A DNA stretch of 64,000 nucleotides from Winogradskyella sp. (GCF_013213835.1 NZ_JABSSU010000005.1:1-64000); one strand, 5' to 3'. Numbered from the stretch's first letter, positions 1 through 8,075 are shown. Numbers and translations: made by a program. Notes: generated from the sequence alone by a model not told the origin.

Positions 1-401
1 ATGCCTTGATTGACACACATCTCAAATACATAAGTGAATACCTTTTCAAAGACTTCTTCTGGAAATAACTGTCTGGTTCTACTTATGGTGCTATGCCATG
101 GTAGTTCTTCATCAATATCGTAATCTAAAAAATATAGGATATCTAATCGCATACTACAATGCGCTATCAGCTTACGATCACTGATGATGTTTTCTAAATA
201 ACCTACTAAACATAGTTTAAAAAAAACTAATGGATCTATACTCTTCTGACCGCTGTCACCATAATACAACTTTGTCTCTTTATATAAAAAATCTAAGTGT
301 AGTACGTCCTTTAACCTTCGATAAAAATTAGTCTCTGGTACGCGGTTACTTAATTGGAAATTGCTGAATAGCTTCTCTTGATAAGTCTTCTTTCCTTGCA
401 T
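1..401 (-). CDS. IS1182-family transposase, N-terminal part (cut by window edge)
   Basis: The reading frame is open from an ATG to the left window edge and gives 133 residues. They begin MQGKKTYQEKLF and contain YYGDSGQKSIDP, FFKLCLVGYLENI, HCSMRLDILYFLDYDID and the stretch ELPWHSTISRTRQLFP. These are the N-terminal hallmarks of IS1182 (IS5-related, DDE) transposases, a family common in Bacteroidota. The catalytic DDE residues would lie off the left edge, so I cannot tell whether the gene is intact. It lies inside the integrative element, presumably as a later insertion. Terminal inverted repeats were not identified. Confidence 0.85.
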   Translation of the reverse strand, partial: MQGKKTYQEKLFSNFQLSNRVPETNFYRRLKDVLHLDFLYKETKLYYGDSGQKSIDPLVFFKLCLVGYLENIISDRKLIAHCSMRLDILYFLDYDIDEELPWHSTISRTRQLFPEEVFEKVFTYVFEMCVNQG

Positions 402-406
402 AACAT

Positions 407-429
407 AAGATACGTATTTTCCGTATCTT
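407..429 (-). promoter_or_regulatory. Hairpin over the transposase ribosome-binding region
   Basis: AAGATACG and CGTATCTT form a perfect 8-bp stem with a 7-nt loop, ending about 6 nt before the transposase ATG. It would fold in any transcript reading in from outside the insertion sequence and could mask translation initiation. That is a known way for insertion sequences to silence impinging transcripts; the role here is inferred from position only. A second small stem, TTGTGC/GCACAA, lies just upstream at 440-456. Confidence 0.4.
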
Positions 430-612
430 TAACAAGTAGTTGTGCAACAGGCACAATGTATAACCACAATTAAACACAAAAACCAGCTAGTTTTAGAGTG
501 TCTTCGCGAAGCGATTTTTCTGATTTTTAATGAAAGATTTTCAAAACTATAAGTAATTTTTTTTCAACGCTAATTTTAGTTTGTTTTTATTACTCATAGT
601 AATTTTTTCACT

Positions 613-1029
613 CTACATAAATACAATTTCTTTGGTCAACATATCAAAATATGGGTATTTACCCATAACATCTGGCGTACCGTTTTTAATTCTGTGATAT
701 CGTAATTGTAGTGTTTCAATCAACATATTTAAATCCTTAACTGTCGCTGGTTTATTTTCATTTTTAGTGAAATATGACTTTAATGTGTCAGCTATCAAAC
801 TTCCAGCGGTCGCATTTCCTATCCCAGCCAACGTCATTTTATCTTTTACATTCGTTGCATTACTCGTGGCTAGTTTATCTGTTTGAGTACTTAGTTCTGT
901 ACCGAGACTTTTGCGTGCATGATGTGCTTTAGAACGGCAAGTATTACTGCAATATTTTTGAACACGTCTTCTTTTAGGTTCAAACTCTTTATAGCAGTAA
1001 GCACAAGTATATAATTTGTTATCTTCCAT
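613..1029 (-). CDS. Small zinc-finger protein of an integrative element, function unknown
   Basis: This 138-residue protein starts with a cysteine cluster: CAYC near residue 9, then after a basic segment (KRRR) a CSNTC motif near residue 27. The pattern looks like a short zinc ribbon or treble-clef finger of about 35 residues. The rest (about residues 45-138) is polar with no recognised domain. It is the third gene of a minus-strand series behind the integrase, 39 bases after the preceding gene. The basic finger suggests nucleic-acid binding, for example a regulator or excision factor, but nothing in the sequence proves this. I do not recognise the family. Confidence 0.6.
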   Translation of the reverse strand: MEDNKLYTCAYCYKEFEPKRRRVQKYCSNTCRSKAHHARKSLGTELSTQTDKLATSNATNVKDKMTLAGIGNATAGSLIADTLKSYFTKNENKPATVKDLNMLIETLQLRYHRIKNGTPDVMGKYPYFDMLTKEIVFM

Positions 1030-1068
1030 TTTAGCGTCAAATAAACGTTTGTTTGACGCTAAATTACA

Positions 1069-1743
1069 TTATTTTTCGTTGCTTTTACCTTTTAAGTCCA
1101 TTTGATTAATGTTAAAAACCATTTGTAATAGGTGTAAATCTGCCTCCTCATTTGTTAGCAACACTTTTTTCTTTGGTTTCGGTTTCTCAACCTTTGAGAT
1201 ACCATTTTGATCTTTTTTAAGGGTATTGACTTTTAGTTTTAAGTTGCGCTCTGAGAAAACACGTTGCAGTTCAACACGCTGTTGCCAATTTCCAAAATGG
1301 TGGTAGAGTTCATTTCGATGTGCTTCGAGTACATGATGTTGTAAATCTAAGGTGCTTTGAATGGCTGGTGTATAATTTAATGTTTCTTCCTTAGCCTTAT
1401 CCTTTACCATTTCGGTAATTCTTATATAGGTGTCCAATTCTGCAAAATAACTCTCTAATAGGTAGCTCATAGCTTTTTGTTGGACTGTATCTTGAATACG
1501 CATCAATTCAAATACATTCGTCTTTAATGCCTTCTCTTTATGAAGTAATTTAAATCCTTCTACAGCTCTTGTAATAAGATCTACTTCGCCGTTCTCTTTA
1601 ACTAGGATAAGATGGCTTGTCATGCCGACTTTATCGAAAGCACTGAGATCCTGCCCAGATACTTCTTCCATAATACCTCTTGGTAAATAGAAAATAACTT
1701 TTCGATTGATTTTTTGTAATAGACCTTCTAAGACATTCTGCAT
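1069..1743 (-). CDS. Unrecognised protein translated next to the integrase
   Basis: This 224-residue protein starts two bases after the integrase stop codon, so the two are almost certainly co-transcribed and probably translationally coupled. It has no signal peptide and no membrane segment. The middle (about 85-170) looks helical and polar, with many Glu, Lys, Leu and His residues. The stretch 170-195 is rich in Lys and Pro (VEKPKPKKKV). I compared it by eye with RteC-type element regulators and saw no match. Tight coupling suggests a role in integration, excision or their control, but that is inference. Confidence 0.6.
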   Translation of the reverse strand: MQNVLEGLLQKINRKVIFYLPRGIMEEVSGQDLSAFDKVGMTSHLILVKENGEVDLITRAVEGFKLLHKEKALKTNVFELMRIQDTVQQKAMSYLLESYFAELDTYIRITEMVKDKAKEETLNYTPAIQSTLDLQHHVLEAHRNELYHHFGNWQQRVELQRVFSERNLKLKVNTLKKDQNGISKVEKPKPKKKVLLTNEEADLHLLQMVFNINQMDLKGKSNEK

Positions 1744-1745
1744 TG

Positions 1746-3104
1746 CTAATCCGTCGTTAATAAATTTGAATAATCCTCTGGTAGCTCGGCATCAATATCT
1801 CTAAGATACTTTTCAAGTGTGGACATATTAGTATGACCTGTAATTTCCATTAATCTACTCTTAGCTTCATTAACAGAATGCACCGCTCTTAATTTACGAT
1901 AGAGTTTGGTGATAAAAGTATGTCTAAAGCTGTATAGTGAATAGTTTTGATCAAAACCAAAATGGTCTTTAATGACCTTTTTAAATCGTTTAGAAAAATA
2001 ATCTCTTCGGTTGATATCTGTTGTATCCCATTTACCGCCTATGCCATCTCTAGTAAAAAGAAAGTCATCCGGGTTCTTTGTACTTAAAGGTGGCAGTTCC
2101 TTAATAAGTATATCAGGTATTATTTTAGTCTTTAAGTTCTTAGTCTTTGATTGGAAACTTAATTTTTTCTCGGTTAGATTAATATCTTTTATTCTCAAAC
2201 GACATACTTCAATTGGTCTAAGCATATTGTAAGAGATAAATTGAATATATAACAACAGTAGATGATCTTGTTTCTGTAAATACTCAAAGATGGCTTCTTC
2301 TTCAGAGCTCGAATAGGTCTTATGTCGTTTTGGTGTAGATCTAAGGGGTTTAATTGAACTCACAATATTGGTTGAAATGATTTCATTATCCTCTAAGACT
2401 TGAAAGATAGCTCGAAGTGCTGTTCTATAATTATTTCTGGTTCTTGACGAACTTGTTATCTGAATATGGTTTAAAAACTCTAAGACAATCTTTTTTGAAA
2501 TGTCATTAATGTCCTGTATATCTTGGTGATGTTCTTGCAACCACTTTTTAAACTTATTGAGTTTACTTTGGTAATCTTTTATTGTAACGGTTTTAGCGAC
2601 ATTGGTTTTTAAAAGTAAGGCTTTATCAAACGCGGTTGCATAAAATACCACGGCTTTTGTCGCATTATCATCATAAGCATGAGTATCAGTATTCTTAGCT
2701 TCTTGGGCTGGTTGGGGTACTGGTTGCTCAGTTGGTTGAGGTGTTGGTTGCTCCTTTGCAACCTTTTGTGATGTTTGTTTGCGCCTATATAGCTCAGTGT
2801 TATCCTCAAAAGGATTATAGCCTTCTTCTAGTAATTTTAAAAGACGTCGTTTATAAATATTAAGAATAGCATAGCGTTCAGATTTGGTTTTAAAACGGTT
2901 GGTTTTTCCATAGATATTCTTAATGCGTTTCATTCTTCCCGTCTTCGGATTGCGATAGGAAAAATAGACATACCAACGCTTGGTTAAATCACCATCACCA
3001 TCAAATATTTTAGGCTCAGAATAAAGGGGCTTGTGTTCCAAATCGTGTTCCAATTCGTGTTCATTTTCAAAACCGAAGGTAACTAATTTGTTAATAGATT
3101 GCAT
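1746..3104 (-). CDS. Tyrosine-type site-specific integrase
   Basis: This 452-residue protein has the layout of Bacteroidota phage-type integrases. An N-terminal arm-binding part (about 30-110, with SYRNPKTGRMKRIKN) is followed by a low-complexity Pro/Gln linker (about 118-135), a SAM-like core-binding domain (about 155-260) and the catalytic domain (about 270-445). Catalytic residues visible are the first Arg in NMLRPIEVCRL, the Arg-His of YSFRHTF, the His of ITGHTNMST, and the nucleophile Tyr in LEKYLRDI. The first His of the usual HxxR is Tyr here, a tolerated change. The ATG directly follows the U-tract of the tRNA terminator, leaving no room for a normal leader. The next in-frame Met is about residue 59, inside the arm domain, so I keep the first start. 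Confidence 0.9.
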   Translation of the reverse strand: MQSINKLVTFGFENEHELEHDLEHKPLYSEPKIFDGDGDLTKRWYVYFSYRNPKTGRMKRIKNIYGKTNRFKTKSERYAILNIYKRRLLKLLEEGYNPFEDNTELYRRKQTSQKVAKEQPTPQPTEQPVPQPAQEAKNTDTHAYDDNATKAVVFYATAFDKALLLKTNVAKTVTIKDYQSKLNKFKKWLQEHHQDIQDINDISKKIVLEFLNHIQITSSSRTRNNYRTALRAIFQVLEDNEIISTNIVSSIKPLRSTPKRHKTYSSSEEEAIFEYLQKQDHLLLLYIQFISYNMLRPIEVCRLRIKDINLTEKKLSFQSKTKNLKTKIIPDILIKELPPLSTKNPDDFLFTRDGIGGKWDTTDINRRDYFSKRFKKVIKDHFGFDQNYSLYSFRHTFITKLYRKLRAVHSVNEAKSRLMEITGHTNMSTLEKYLRDIDAELPEDYSNLLTTD

Positions 3105-3134
3105 AAAAAAACGGTTTAGAGTGAACTAAACCGT
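3105..3134 (-). terminator. Intrinsic terminator of the tRNA-fMet transcript, abutting the integrase start
   Basis: ACGGTTTAG and CTAAACCGT form a perfect 9-bp stem with a 6-nt loop. On the minus strand it is followed by an uninterrupted U-tract that ends exactly at the integrase ATG. It lies 25 bases behind the tRNA 3' end in the reading direction, so it is best read as the tRNA terminator. It may belong to the chromosome or to the element's attachment region. Confidence 0.8.
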
Positions 3135-3159
3135 TGATTTTGGTGCGACTTACGCCTTG

Positions 3160-3232
<73 letters not shown>

Positions 3233-3283
3233 ATATTGGATGGCAAATATACAACGCTTTTTGATATTCGCAAGAATTATTAC

Positions 3284-3314
3284 AAAAAAAAAGCGCTCTA
3301 AAAAGAACGCCTTT
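3284..3314 (-). terminator. Terminator after the leucine-rich-repeat gene
   Basis: On the minus strand GCGTTC pairs with GAGCGC (one G-U pair) around a short T-rich loop and is followed by a run of nine U. It lies about 30 bases past the stop codon of the LRR gene. Confidence 0.65.
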
Positions 3315-3341
3315 ACAATTTGTATTGTTTTATTTAAAAAA

Positions 3342-4202
3342 TTAATCGTCACTTTCATCATCATCGTCATCTTCCTCTTCATCTAGAGTTGCCAATTCAC
3401 CTTCCATGTTATCTTTATCTAAATCAAAATCAACAAGATTTGGAAACTGCTCTTTTAAATAAGCGTAATTACCCTTAAAACTATTGTTACCAAGTAATAA
3501 TGTTTTTAAGTTAGATAATTCTGCTAACTCACCAGGAATACTTCCATAGAAAGCATTATTAGATAACACCAACTCCTCTAATTCTGTAAGTTCACCTATT
3601 GCACGTGGTATTGTACCTAAGAAACTATTATCAAATAAACTTAACACTTTTAAAGACTTAAGATTAGAAATCGTTGAAGGCAATCTTCCCATCAATTGGT
3701 TACTACTTAATATTAGACTTTCTAACTTCGTTAAGTTACCAATAGATTCTGGCACTTCACCAAAGAAATCATTATTGTATAATTCAAGATGTTTTAAATT
3801 TTTAAGATTACCAATGTCTTTAGGTATTGCACCACTAAAACCATTGGAGAATAATTTTAAAACTTCAAGATTTTCTAATGAAGTAATAGACTTTGGCAGT
3901 TGTCCATTTAATTTATTAAATGACAGATTTAATTCTTTTAAAGCTGTTAATTGAGAAATTTCACTTGGAAGTGATCCTTTAAGATTATTAAAACTTAAGT
4001 TTATGGCTATTACTTTATCATTTTCTAAAGTAATACCATACCATTCTGAAACAGATTTATCTAAATCCCACGTGTTATTCCACTCTTTACCATTAGCTGT
4101 ATTGTACAGGGCAATCAGTGCGTCTTTTTCGGTTTTGGATACGTCTGCAAAGGTAAAGGCAGAAAGCAAGCAACATAATAAGGTTAATTTTAGAGTTTTC
4201 AT
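3342..4202 (-). CDS. Secreted leucine-rich-repeat protein
   Basis: The 286-residue product has a Sec signal peptide (MKTLKLTLLCCLLSAFTFA) followed by an LRR N-terminal cap (about 22-60, with the plant-type WYGITLENDKVIAIN). About seven or eight 24-residue repeats of the form LxxLxxLxLxxNxLxGxIPxxIGxL cover roughly 65-250. The C-terminus is an extremely acidic tail (DEEEDDDDDESDD). Such proteins are binding scaffolds at the cell surface or in the periplasm; no enzyme domain is present. There is no lipobox and no recognisable type IX sorting domain, so export past the periplasm is not shown. It stands alone between two terminator-like structures. The ligand is unknown. Confidence 0.85.
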   Translation of the reverse strand: MKTLKLTLLCCLLSAFTFADVSKTEKDALIALYNTANGKEWNNTWDLDKSVSEWYGITLENDKVIAINLSFNNLKGSLPSEISQLTALKELNLSFNKLNGQLPKSITSLENLEVLKLFSNGFSGAIPKDIGNLKNLKHLELYNNDFFGEVPESIGNLTKLESLILSSNQLMGRLPSTISNLKSLKVLSLFDNSFLGTIPRAIGELTELEELVLSNNAFYGSIPGELAELSNLKTLLLGNNSFKGNYAYLKEQFPNLVDFDLDKDNMEGELATLDEEEDDDDDESDD

Positions 4203-4274
4203 TACAATAGATTTGGGTTGTATGGTACTTCTTTACGAATTTACCACATATCGGTCAAAATACCAATTTTTTTC

Positions 4275-4306
4275 GATGAAATGCATAATACGTTATGAAT
4301 TTCATC
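4275..4306. repeat. 32-bp interrupted palindrome upstream of the LRR gene
   Basis: GATGAAAT and ATTTCATC (8 bp) enclose a second pair CATAA/TTATG (5 bp), separated by a single mismatch and a TACG centre. No U-tract follows on either strand, so it is not an obvious terminator. It sits about 75 bases before the LRR start codon, next to a weak -7-like TATTTTG on the minus strand, and could be an operator. Confidence 0.5.
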
Positions 4307-4328
4307 CTATTGTAATGCTCTATATACA

Positions 4329-4511
4329 CTATTGCTCTATACTTATAGCCTCAAAAGTTGAAATTAGTTGATCTGCAACACAAATATTAATTTGAATAGG
4401 ATTACAGCATACCTCGCAATCTTCTATATAACTTTGAGATGATTGAGACATATCTACTAGCATCGAAATCTCTTCCCAACAATATGGGCATTGAAAAAAA
4501 TGTTCTTCCAT
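4329..4511 (-). CDS. CPXCG-type cysteine-rich zinc-ribbon protein
   Basis: This 60-residue protein carries CPYC at residues 8-11 and CEVCC near residue 33, a spacing that fits the small CPXCG zinc-ribbon family (Cys_rich_CPXG). Members are widespread single-domain proteins of unknown role. Its ATG overlaps the stop codon of the upstream ABC-F gene (TAATG), so translation is coupled. The remainder is hydrophilic to mildly hydrophobic with no membrane segment. A zinc-binding role is inferred from the cysteines; the partner is unknown. Confidence 0.8.
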   Translation of the reverse strand: MEEHFFQCPYCWEEISMLVDMSQSSQSYIEDCEVCCNPIQINICVADQLISTFEAISIEQ

Positions 4512-6418
4512 TAGCTTAACTTATCAATGGTATCTTGAATGTCCTCCCAATCTAACATGAGTTGTTCTAATTGGTTCTTTTTTGCCTGATAAATATCGAA
4601 GAACTTCGGATCTGATACCGTTTCATCATAATTAGTTTCTAAGGCAATATCATCATTTTTTATGTCTTTTTCTAACTGATTAATCTTAGATTCAATATTA
4701 CTCAACTTATTATTTAATGATTTAAGCTTCTTTTGTTCTTCATAGCTTTTTTTATTATTCTCTTTTGGCGTTACCTCGACAACAGTCCGCTTTTCTGCTT
4801 CTCTAAGGTTTTCGATATTTCGCTGTTCTAAATAAAAGTCAATATCACCGAAATACTCCTTTATTTTTTGATCCTTAAACTCATAAACAACATCTGTTAA
4901 ACCTTGAAGAAAGTCTCTATCATGAGATACTAAAACCAAGGTACCTTCAAATTTTTTCAATGCTTCTTTAAGGACATTTTTAGACTTAATATCTAAATGG
5001 TTTGTAGGTTCATCCATAATTAAGACATTAAGCGGTTGTAATAAGAGTTTTGCTAGCGCCAATCTATTACGTTCACCACCAGAGAGCACTTTTACGTATT
5101 TTTCTACTTCTTCGCCTCTAAATAAAAATGACCCTAAAATATCTCTTACTTTGCTTCTATTGGTTTCATTAGCTGCATCTATCATTGTATCTAAAACGGT
5201 TTTATTACCATCTAAATACTCAGCTTGATTTTGAGCGAAATAACCAATCTGAACATTATGACCTATCTTTAATTGGCCTTCATGCTCTAATTCACCAACC
5301 ATAATTTTTGCTAAAGTAGATTTTCCTTGTCCATTTTGACCAACAAAAGCTGTTTTAGTATCTCTAGGAATAGTGAGATCAACAGCATTGAGCACTTTTA
5401 AATTACCATAATTTTTTGATACATTGTCTAACTCCACAACTACTTTACCAGGAACAATTGAAACCGGAAAATTTAACGTCATCACACTATTATCATCTTC
5501 ATCTACTTCAATGCGATCCATGCGGTCTAACTTCTTAATAAGTGATTGTGCCATAGTTGCCTTAGAAGCTTTTGCTCTAAACTTTTCAATTAACTTTTCA
5601 GTTTGTTGAATCTGCTTTTCTTGATTTTTTTGTGCTGCTAATTGCTGTGTTTTGATTTCCTTTCTTAGTTCTAAAAACTTAGAATATGGTTTGTTATAAT
5701 CGTATATACGACCAAGTGAAATCTCAATAGTACGATTGGTTACATTATCTAAAAACATTTTATCATGAGATACAATAACTACAGCTCCATTATAGTTTTT
5801 TAAAAAGTTCTCTAACCATATAATAGACTCTATATCTAAATGGTTTGTAGGTTCATCTAGAAGTAATAAATCATTATTTTGAAGTAGAAGTTTAGCAAGC
5901 TCTATACGCATGCGCCAACCACCAGAAAAAGTATCTGTCAGTTTATTAAAATCTTCTCGTTTAAAACCTAAACCTTGTAATATCTTTTCAGTATCTCCTT
6001 GGTAATTGTAACCGCCTAATATTTCATATTGATGCTGAATCTCATTTAAATCTATCATTAACTGATTATAGGAATCACTCTCATAATCTGTGCGCTCAGC
6101 TAATTGCGCATTTATTTGTTCTAGCTTTGCTTCACAGTCCTTTATGTCTTTGAAAGCTTCGTAAGATTCTTCTAGCACTGTTTTACCAAAATCAAAGTCA
6201 ATATCTTGTTTTAAAAATCCTATTTTCAGATTTTTATCTGCCGCCATTTGCCCTGTATCTGCTTCTTGTTCTTTAGAAAGAATTCTTAGCATAGTTGATT
6301 TACCTGCACCATTTTTACCGATAAGTCCAATGCGATCACCAACACCTAATTTGAAAGTTATGTCTTCAAAAAGATATTCTCCCTGAAATGAAATCGATAA
6401 ATTATGAATATTAAGCAT
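4511..6418 (-). CDS. ABC-F family ATPase (ribosome-associated type)
   Basis: The 635-residue soluble protein has two ABC ATPase domains and no membrane segments. The first has Walker A GKNGAGKST near 36 and signature FSGGWRMR near 165; the second has Walker A GQNGQGKST near 365 and signature LSGGERNR near 447. Each is followed by an LLLDEPTNHLD or LIMDEPTNHLD Walker B and the HD switch VSHD. The interdomain linker (about 250-310) is charged and helical, and the C-terminus (about 555-635) is a predicted coiled coil, as in Uup and related members. ABC-F proteins act on the ribosome rather than in transport. Which subgroup this is, and whether it affects antibiotic response, cannot be read from the sequence. 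It is coupled to the CPXCG gene. Confidence 0.93.
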   Translation of the reverse strand: MLNIHNLSISFQGEYLFEDITFKLGVGDRIGLIGKNGAGKSTMLRILSKEQEADTGQMAADKNLKIGFLKQDIDFDFGKTVLEESYEAFKDIKDCEAKLEQINAQLAERTDYESDSYNQLMIDLNEIQHQYEILGGYNYQGDTEKILQGLGFKREDFNKLTDTFSGGWRMRIELAKLLLQNNDLLLLDEPTNHLDIESIIWLENFLKNYNGAVVIVSHDKMFLDNVTNRTIEISLGRIYDYNKPYSKFLELRKEIKTQQLAAQKNQEKQIQQTEKLIEKFRAKASKATMAQSLIKKLDRMDRIEVDEDDNSVMTLNFPVSIVPGKVVVELDNVSKNYGNLKVLNAVDLTIPRDTKTAFVGQNGQGKSTLAKIMVGELEHEGQLKIGHNVQIGYFAQNQAEYLDGNKTVLDTMIDAANETNRSKVRDILGSFLFRGEEVEKYVKVLSGGERNRLALAKLLLQPLNVLIMDEPTNHLDIKSKNVLKEALKKFEGTLVLVSHDRDFLQGLTDVVYEFKDQKIKEYFGDIDFYLEQRNIENLREAEKRTVVEVTPKENNKKSYEEQKKLKSLNNKLSNIESKINQLEKDIKNDDIALETNYDETVSDPKFFDIYQAKKNQLEQLMLDWEDIQDTIDKLS

Positions 6419-6451
6419 CAGTACTGTTAAATAATTTGTTGCAAATGTTAC

Positions 6452-6489
6452 TTTGGTTACATTTATAGAGTCAGAAAGAATTAACTTTG
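6452..6489 (+). promoter_or_regulatory. Putative promoter of the DUF983 gene
   Basis: TAACTTTG at 6482-6489 matches the Bacteroidota -7 element TAnnTTTG exactly. A TTTG lies at 6452-6455, but the 26-nt gap is longer than the usual 17-23. The start codon follows 39 bases later. Confidence 0.5.
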
Positions 6490-6527
6490 TAAACCTCTAA
6501 AAAACGCAAAAGTAAAGGTTTTTAACT

Positions 6528-6923
6528 ATGATTAGAAAAGGAATGAAACTTTATAGTATTCTTTTTGGTGCATGCCCAAAATGCCATCAGGAATCCATGT
6601 ATGTTGAGAAGAATCCTTATAAACTTTCAAGTACTATAAAAATTAATGATAACTGCTCACATTGTGGCACTAAATACAGGATGGAACCGTCATTCTTTTA
6701 TGGATCAATGTATGTAAGTTATGGGCTTGGTGTTGCTTTTGCGGTAACTACTTTTGTTATTTGCTATGACATATTCGAGCTATCACCAATGAGCTCATTT
6801 ATTGCTATTATAATTACATTAATTGTCCTTTTTCCTGTAATGATGCGATTATCAAGAAATATCTGGATTAATCTATTTATGAAATATGATAAATCCTTAG
6901 CTCAAAAGTCTAAAGCAAAATAA
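6528..6923 (+). CDS. DUF983 family membrane protein
   Basis: The 131-residue protein has two CxxC-type pairs in its N-terminal half (CPKC near 17 and CSHC near 44), followed by two strongly hydrophobic segments at about 66-86 and 91-108. This zinc-finger-plus-two-helices layout and the FYGSMYVSYG stretch are typical of DUF983. The family has no established function; in alphaproteobacteria members sit near cytochrome oxidase genes, a context not seen here. The gene is convergent with the FAD oxidoreductase, with only 12 bases between the stop codons, and no room for separate terminators. Confidence 0.85.
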   Translation: MIRKGMKLYSILFGACPKCHQESMYVEKNPYKLSSTIKINDNCSHCGTKYRMEPSFFYGSMYVSYGLGVAFAVTTFVICYDIFELSPMSSFIAIIITLIVLFPVMMRLSRNIWINLFMKYDKSLAQKSKAK

Positions 6924-6935
6924 AACAACCTTATT

Positions 6936-7982
6936 TTAATAATTGAATCGATTGACATCAATTTCTTTGTCAAGAGCTATGTTTTCTTCAATAAACTGAA
7001 ATAACCTTTCAGCAACATATGGTGCAATCATAACACCACGAGTGCCTAATCCGTTTAATACAAACAGATTTTTAAATTTTGAATGAGCACCAACTAATGG
7101 TCTTCTATCCTTAACTGTAGGTCTTATTCCAGCTACATGGTCTACAACCTCATAATTACATTTTAGAAATGTGTTCAGTTTATTAAGTAGTTCTTCTCTA
7201 CCAGAATTGGTAGGTGTATTGGTTTTGTCCTCCCAATTATAAGTAGCACCTACTTTATACAAGTCATTACCTATTGGTATTATAAATACAGACGATTTTA
7301 CAGCATAATCTACTTTTAAAGCTGGCGCTTTAATGGTAAGCACCTCACCTTTTGTACCATTTAATGGAATATCTCTAAAGAAAGGATTCTGCTTGACACC
7401 AAAACCTTCAGCAAATACAATATAACTCGAATCAATATCTTTATAGGTTACACTATCATTTTGAGTTACTAAATCATCATATACAAAGTGTTCTTCTCTC
7501 AAAGATTCAGTAGTCTTAAGAAATTTTTTATATTCTGAAATAAGTGTTTTAGTATCCAAACGACCTGCATGCAACACTTCACCAAAACCTAACGGTGCGT
7601 CAATAAAGGTATTATCATTCTTAATGAGCTTGGTAGAAAGAAAGGGTTCTAGATTTGGTTTATCTGAAGCGCTAAACCACAAGTTTTGTTCTTCTACAGA
7701 AGTGAATCTTCGTAATAATTGAAACTTATAATCCACTTTTATATTAAGTTCTTGCTCAATAGATTGATAAAGAGGAATAGCAATATCTAATTGTTCTTTA
7801 GCTTTCCATACTTCTGAAAACCGCTTAAGTATTACAGGATTATACATGCCTCCAGCAACCAAAGACGATTGTTGAGACCTATCATCAAATACAATGAATG
7901 ACTTTTTATGTTGTCGCAGTTGCTCGCAAAAGGCAATACTAGCTAATCCACAACCAACAATTATATAGTCCACTTTTTTCAT
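6936..7982 (-). CDS. FAD-dependent oxidoreductase, DAO family
   Basis: The 348-residue protein opens with a dinucleotide-binding motif (VDYIIVGCGLASIAF, residues 4-18) and has the C-terminal FAD contact typical of the D-amino-acid oxidase fold (LFVLNGLGTRGVMIAPY near 305-321). It has no signal peptide, so it should be cytosolic. The overall layout resembles the oxidase half of MnmC and glycine oxidase-like enzymes that oxidise C-N bonds. The substrate cannot be assigned: the family is broad and neither neighbour suggests a pathway. Confidence 0.8.
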   Translation of the reverse strand: MKKVDYIIVGCGLASIAFCEQLRQHKKSFIVFDDRSQQSSLVAGGMYNPVILKRFSEVWKAKEQLDIAIPLYQSIEQELNIKVDYKFQLLRRFTSVEEQNLWFSASDKPNLEPFLSTKLIKNDNTFIDAPLGFGEVLHAGRLDTKTLISEYKKFLKTTESLREEHFVYDDLVTQNDSVTYKDIDSSYIVFAEGFGVKQNPFFRDIPLNGTKGEVLTIKAPALKVDYAVKSSVFIIPIGNDLYKVGATYNWEDKTNTPTNSGREELLNKLNTFLKCNYEVVDHVAGIRPTVKDRRPLVGAHSKFKNLFVLNGLGTRGVMIAPYVAERLFQFIEENIALDKEIDVNRFNY

Positions 7983-8024
7983 GAAACGAATTTAAAAAAA
8001 GATTCTTCCTTTAGAATGGGTAAT

Positions 8025-8055
8025 AAAAAAAACGCCCACAAAAAGTGAGCGTTTT
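8025..8055 (-). terminator. Terminator of the gld operon
   Basis: On the minus strand AACGCTCAC pairs with GTGGGCGTT (one mismatch) around an A/T loop, followed by a run of U. It lies about 20 bases past the gldN stop codon. Confidence 0.75.
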
Positions 8056-8075
8056 CATTATTATACGTTAGATTG

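Larger units (their letters stand above)
1..3159. mobile_element. Right part of an integrative element inserted at tRNA-fMet
   Basis: A tyrosine recombinase gene lies directly against the 3' end of a tRNA gene and reads away from it. This is the usual arrangement of tRNA-targeting integrative elements. Behind it, on the same strand, come two short genes I do not recognise and then the N-terminal part of an IS1182-type transposase. Everything right of the tRNA is ordinary flavobacterial core sequence. The left boundary and the matching attachment repeat are outside the window, so the size of the element is unknown. The exact crossover point is not visible; by family precedent it should lie in or just beyond the tRNA 3' half. 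No conjugation genes are visible in this part. Confidence 0.75.

Noticed and set aside
591..611. Hairpin ATTAC/GTAAT followed by T as a terminator on the plus strand
   Set aside because: The five-base AT-rich stem is too weak, and no plus-strand gene precedes it.
2011..2232. Plus-strand open frame opposite the integrase
   Set aside because: It lies wholly inside a well-supported integrase and has no recognisable protein features.
3342..4202. LRR protein as a type IX secretion substrate
   Set aside because: No conserved C-terminal sorting domain is visible; the protein ends in an acidic tail.
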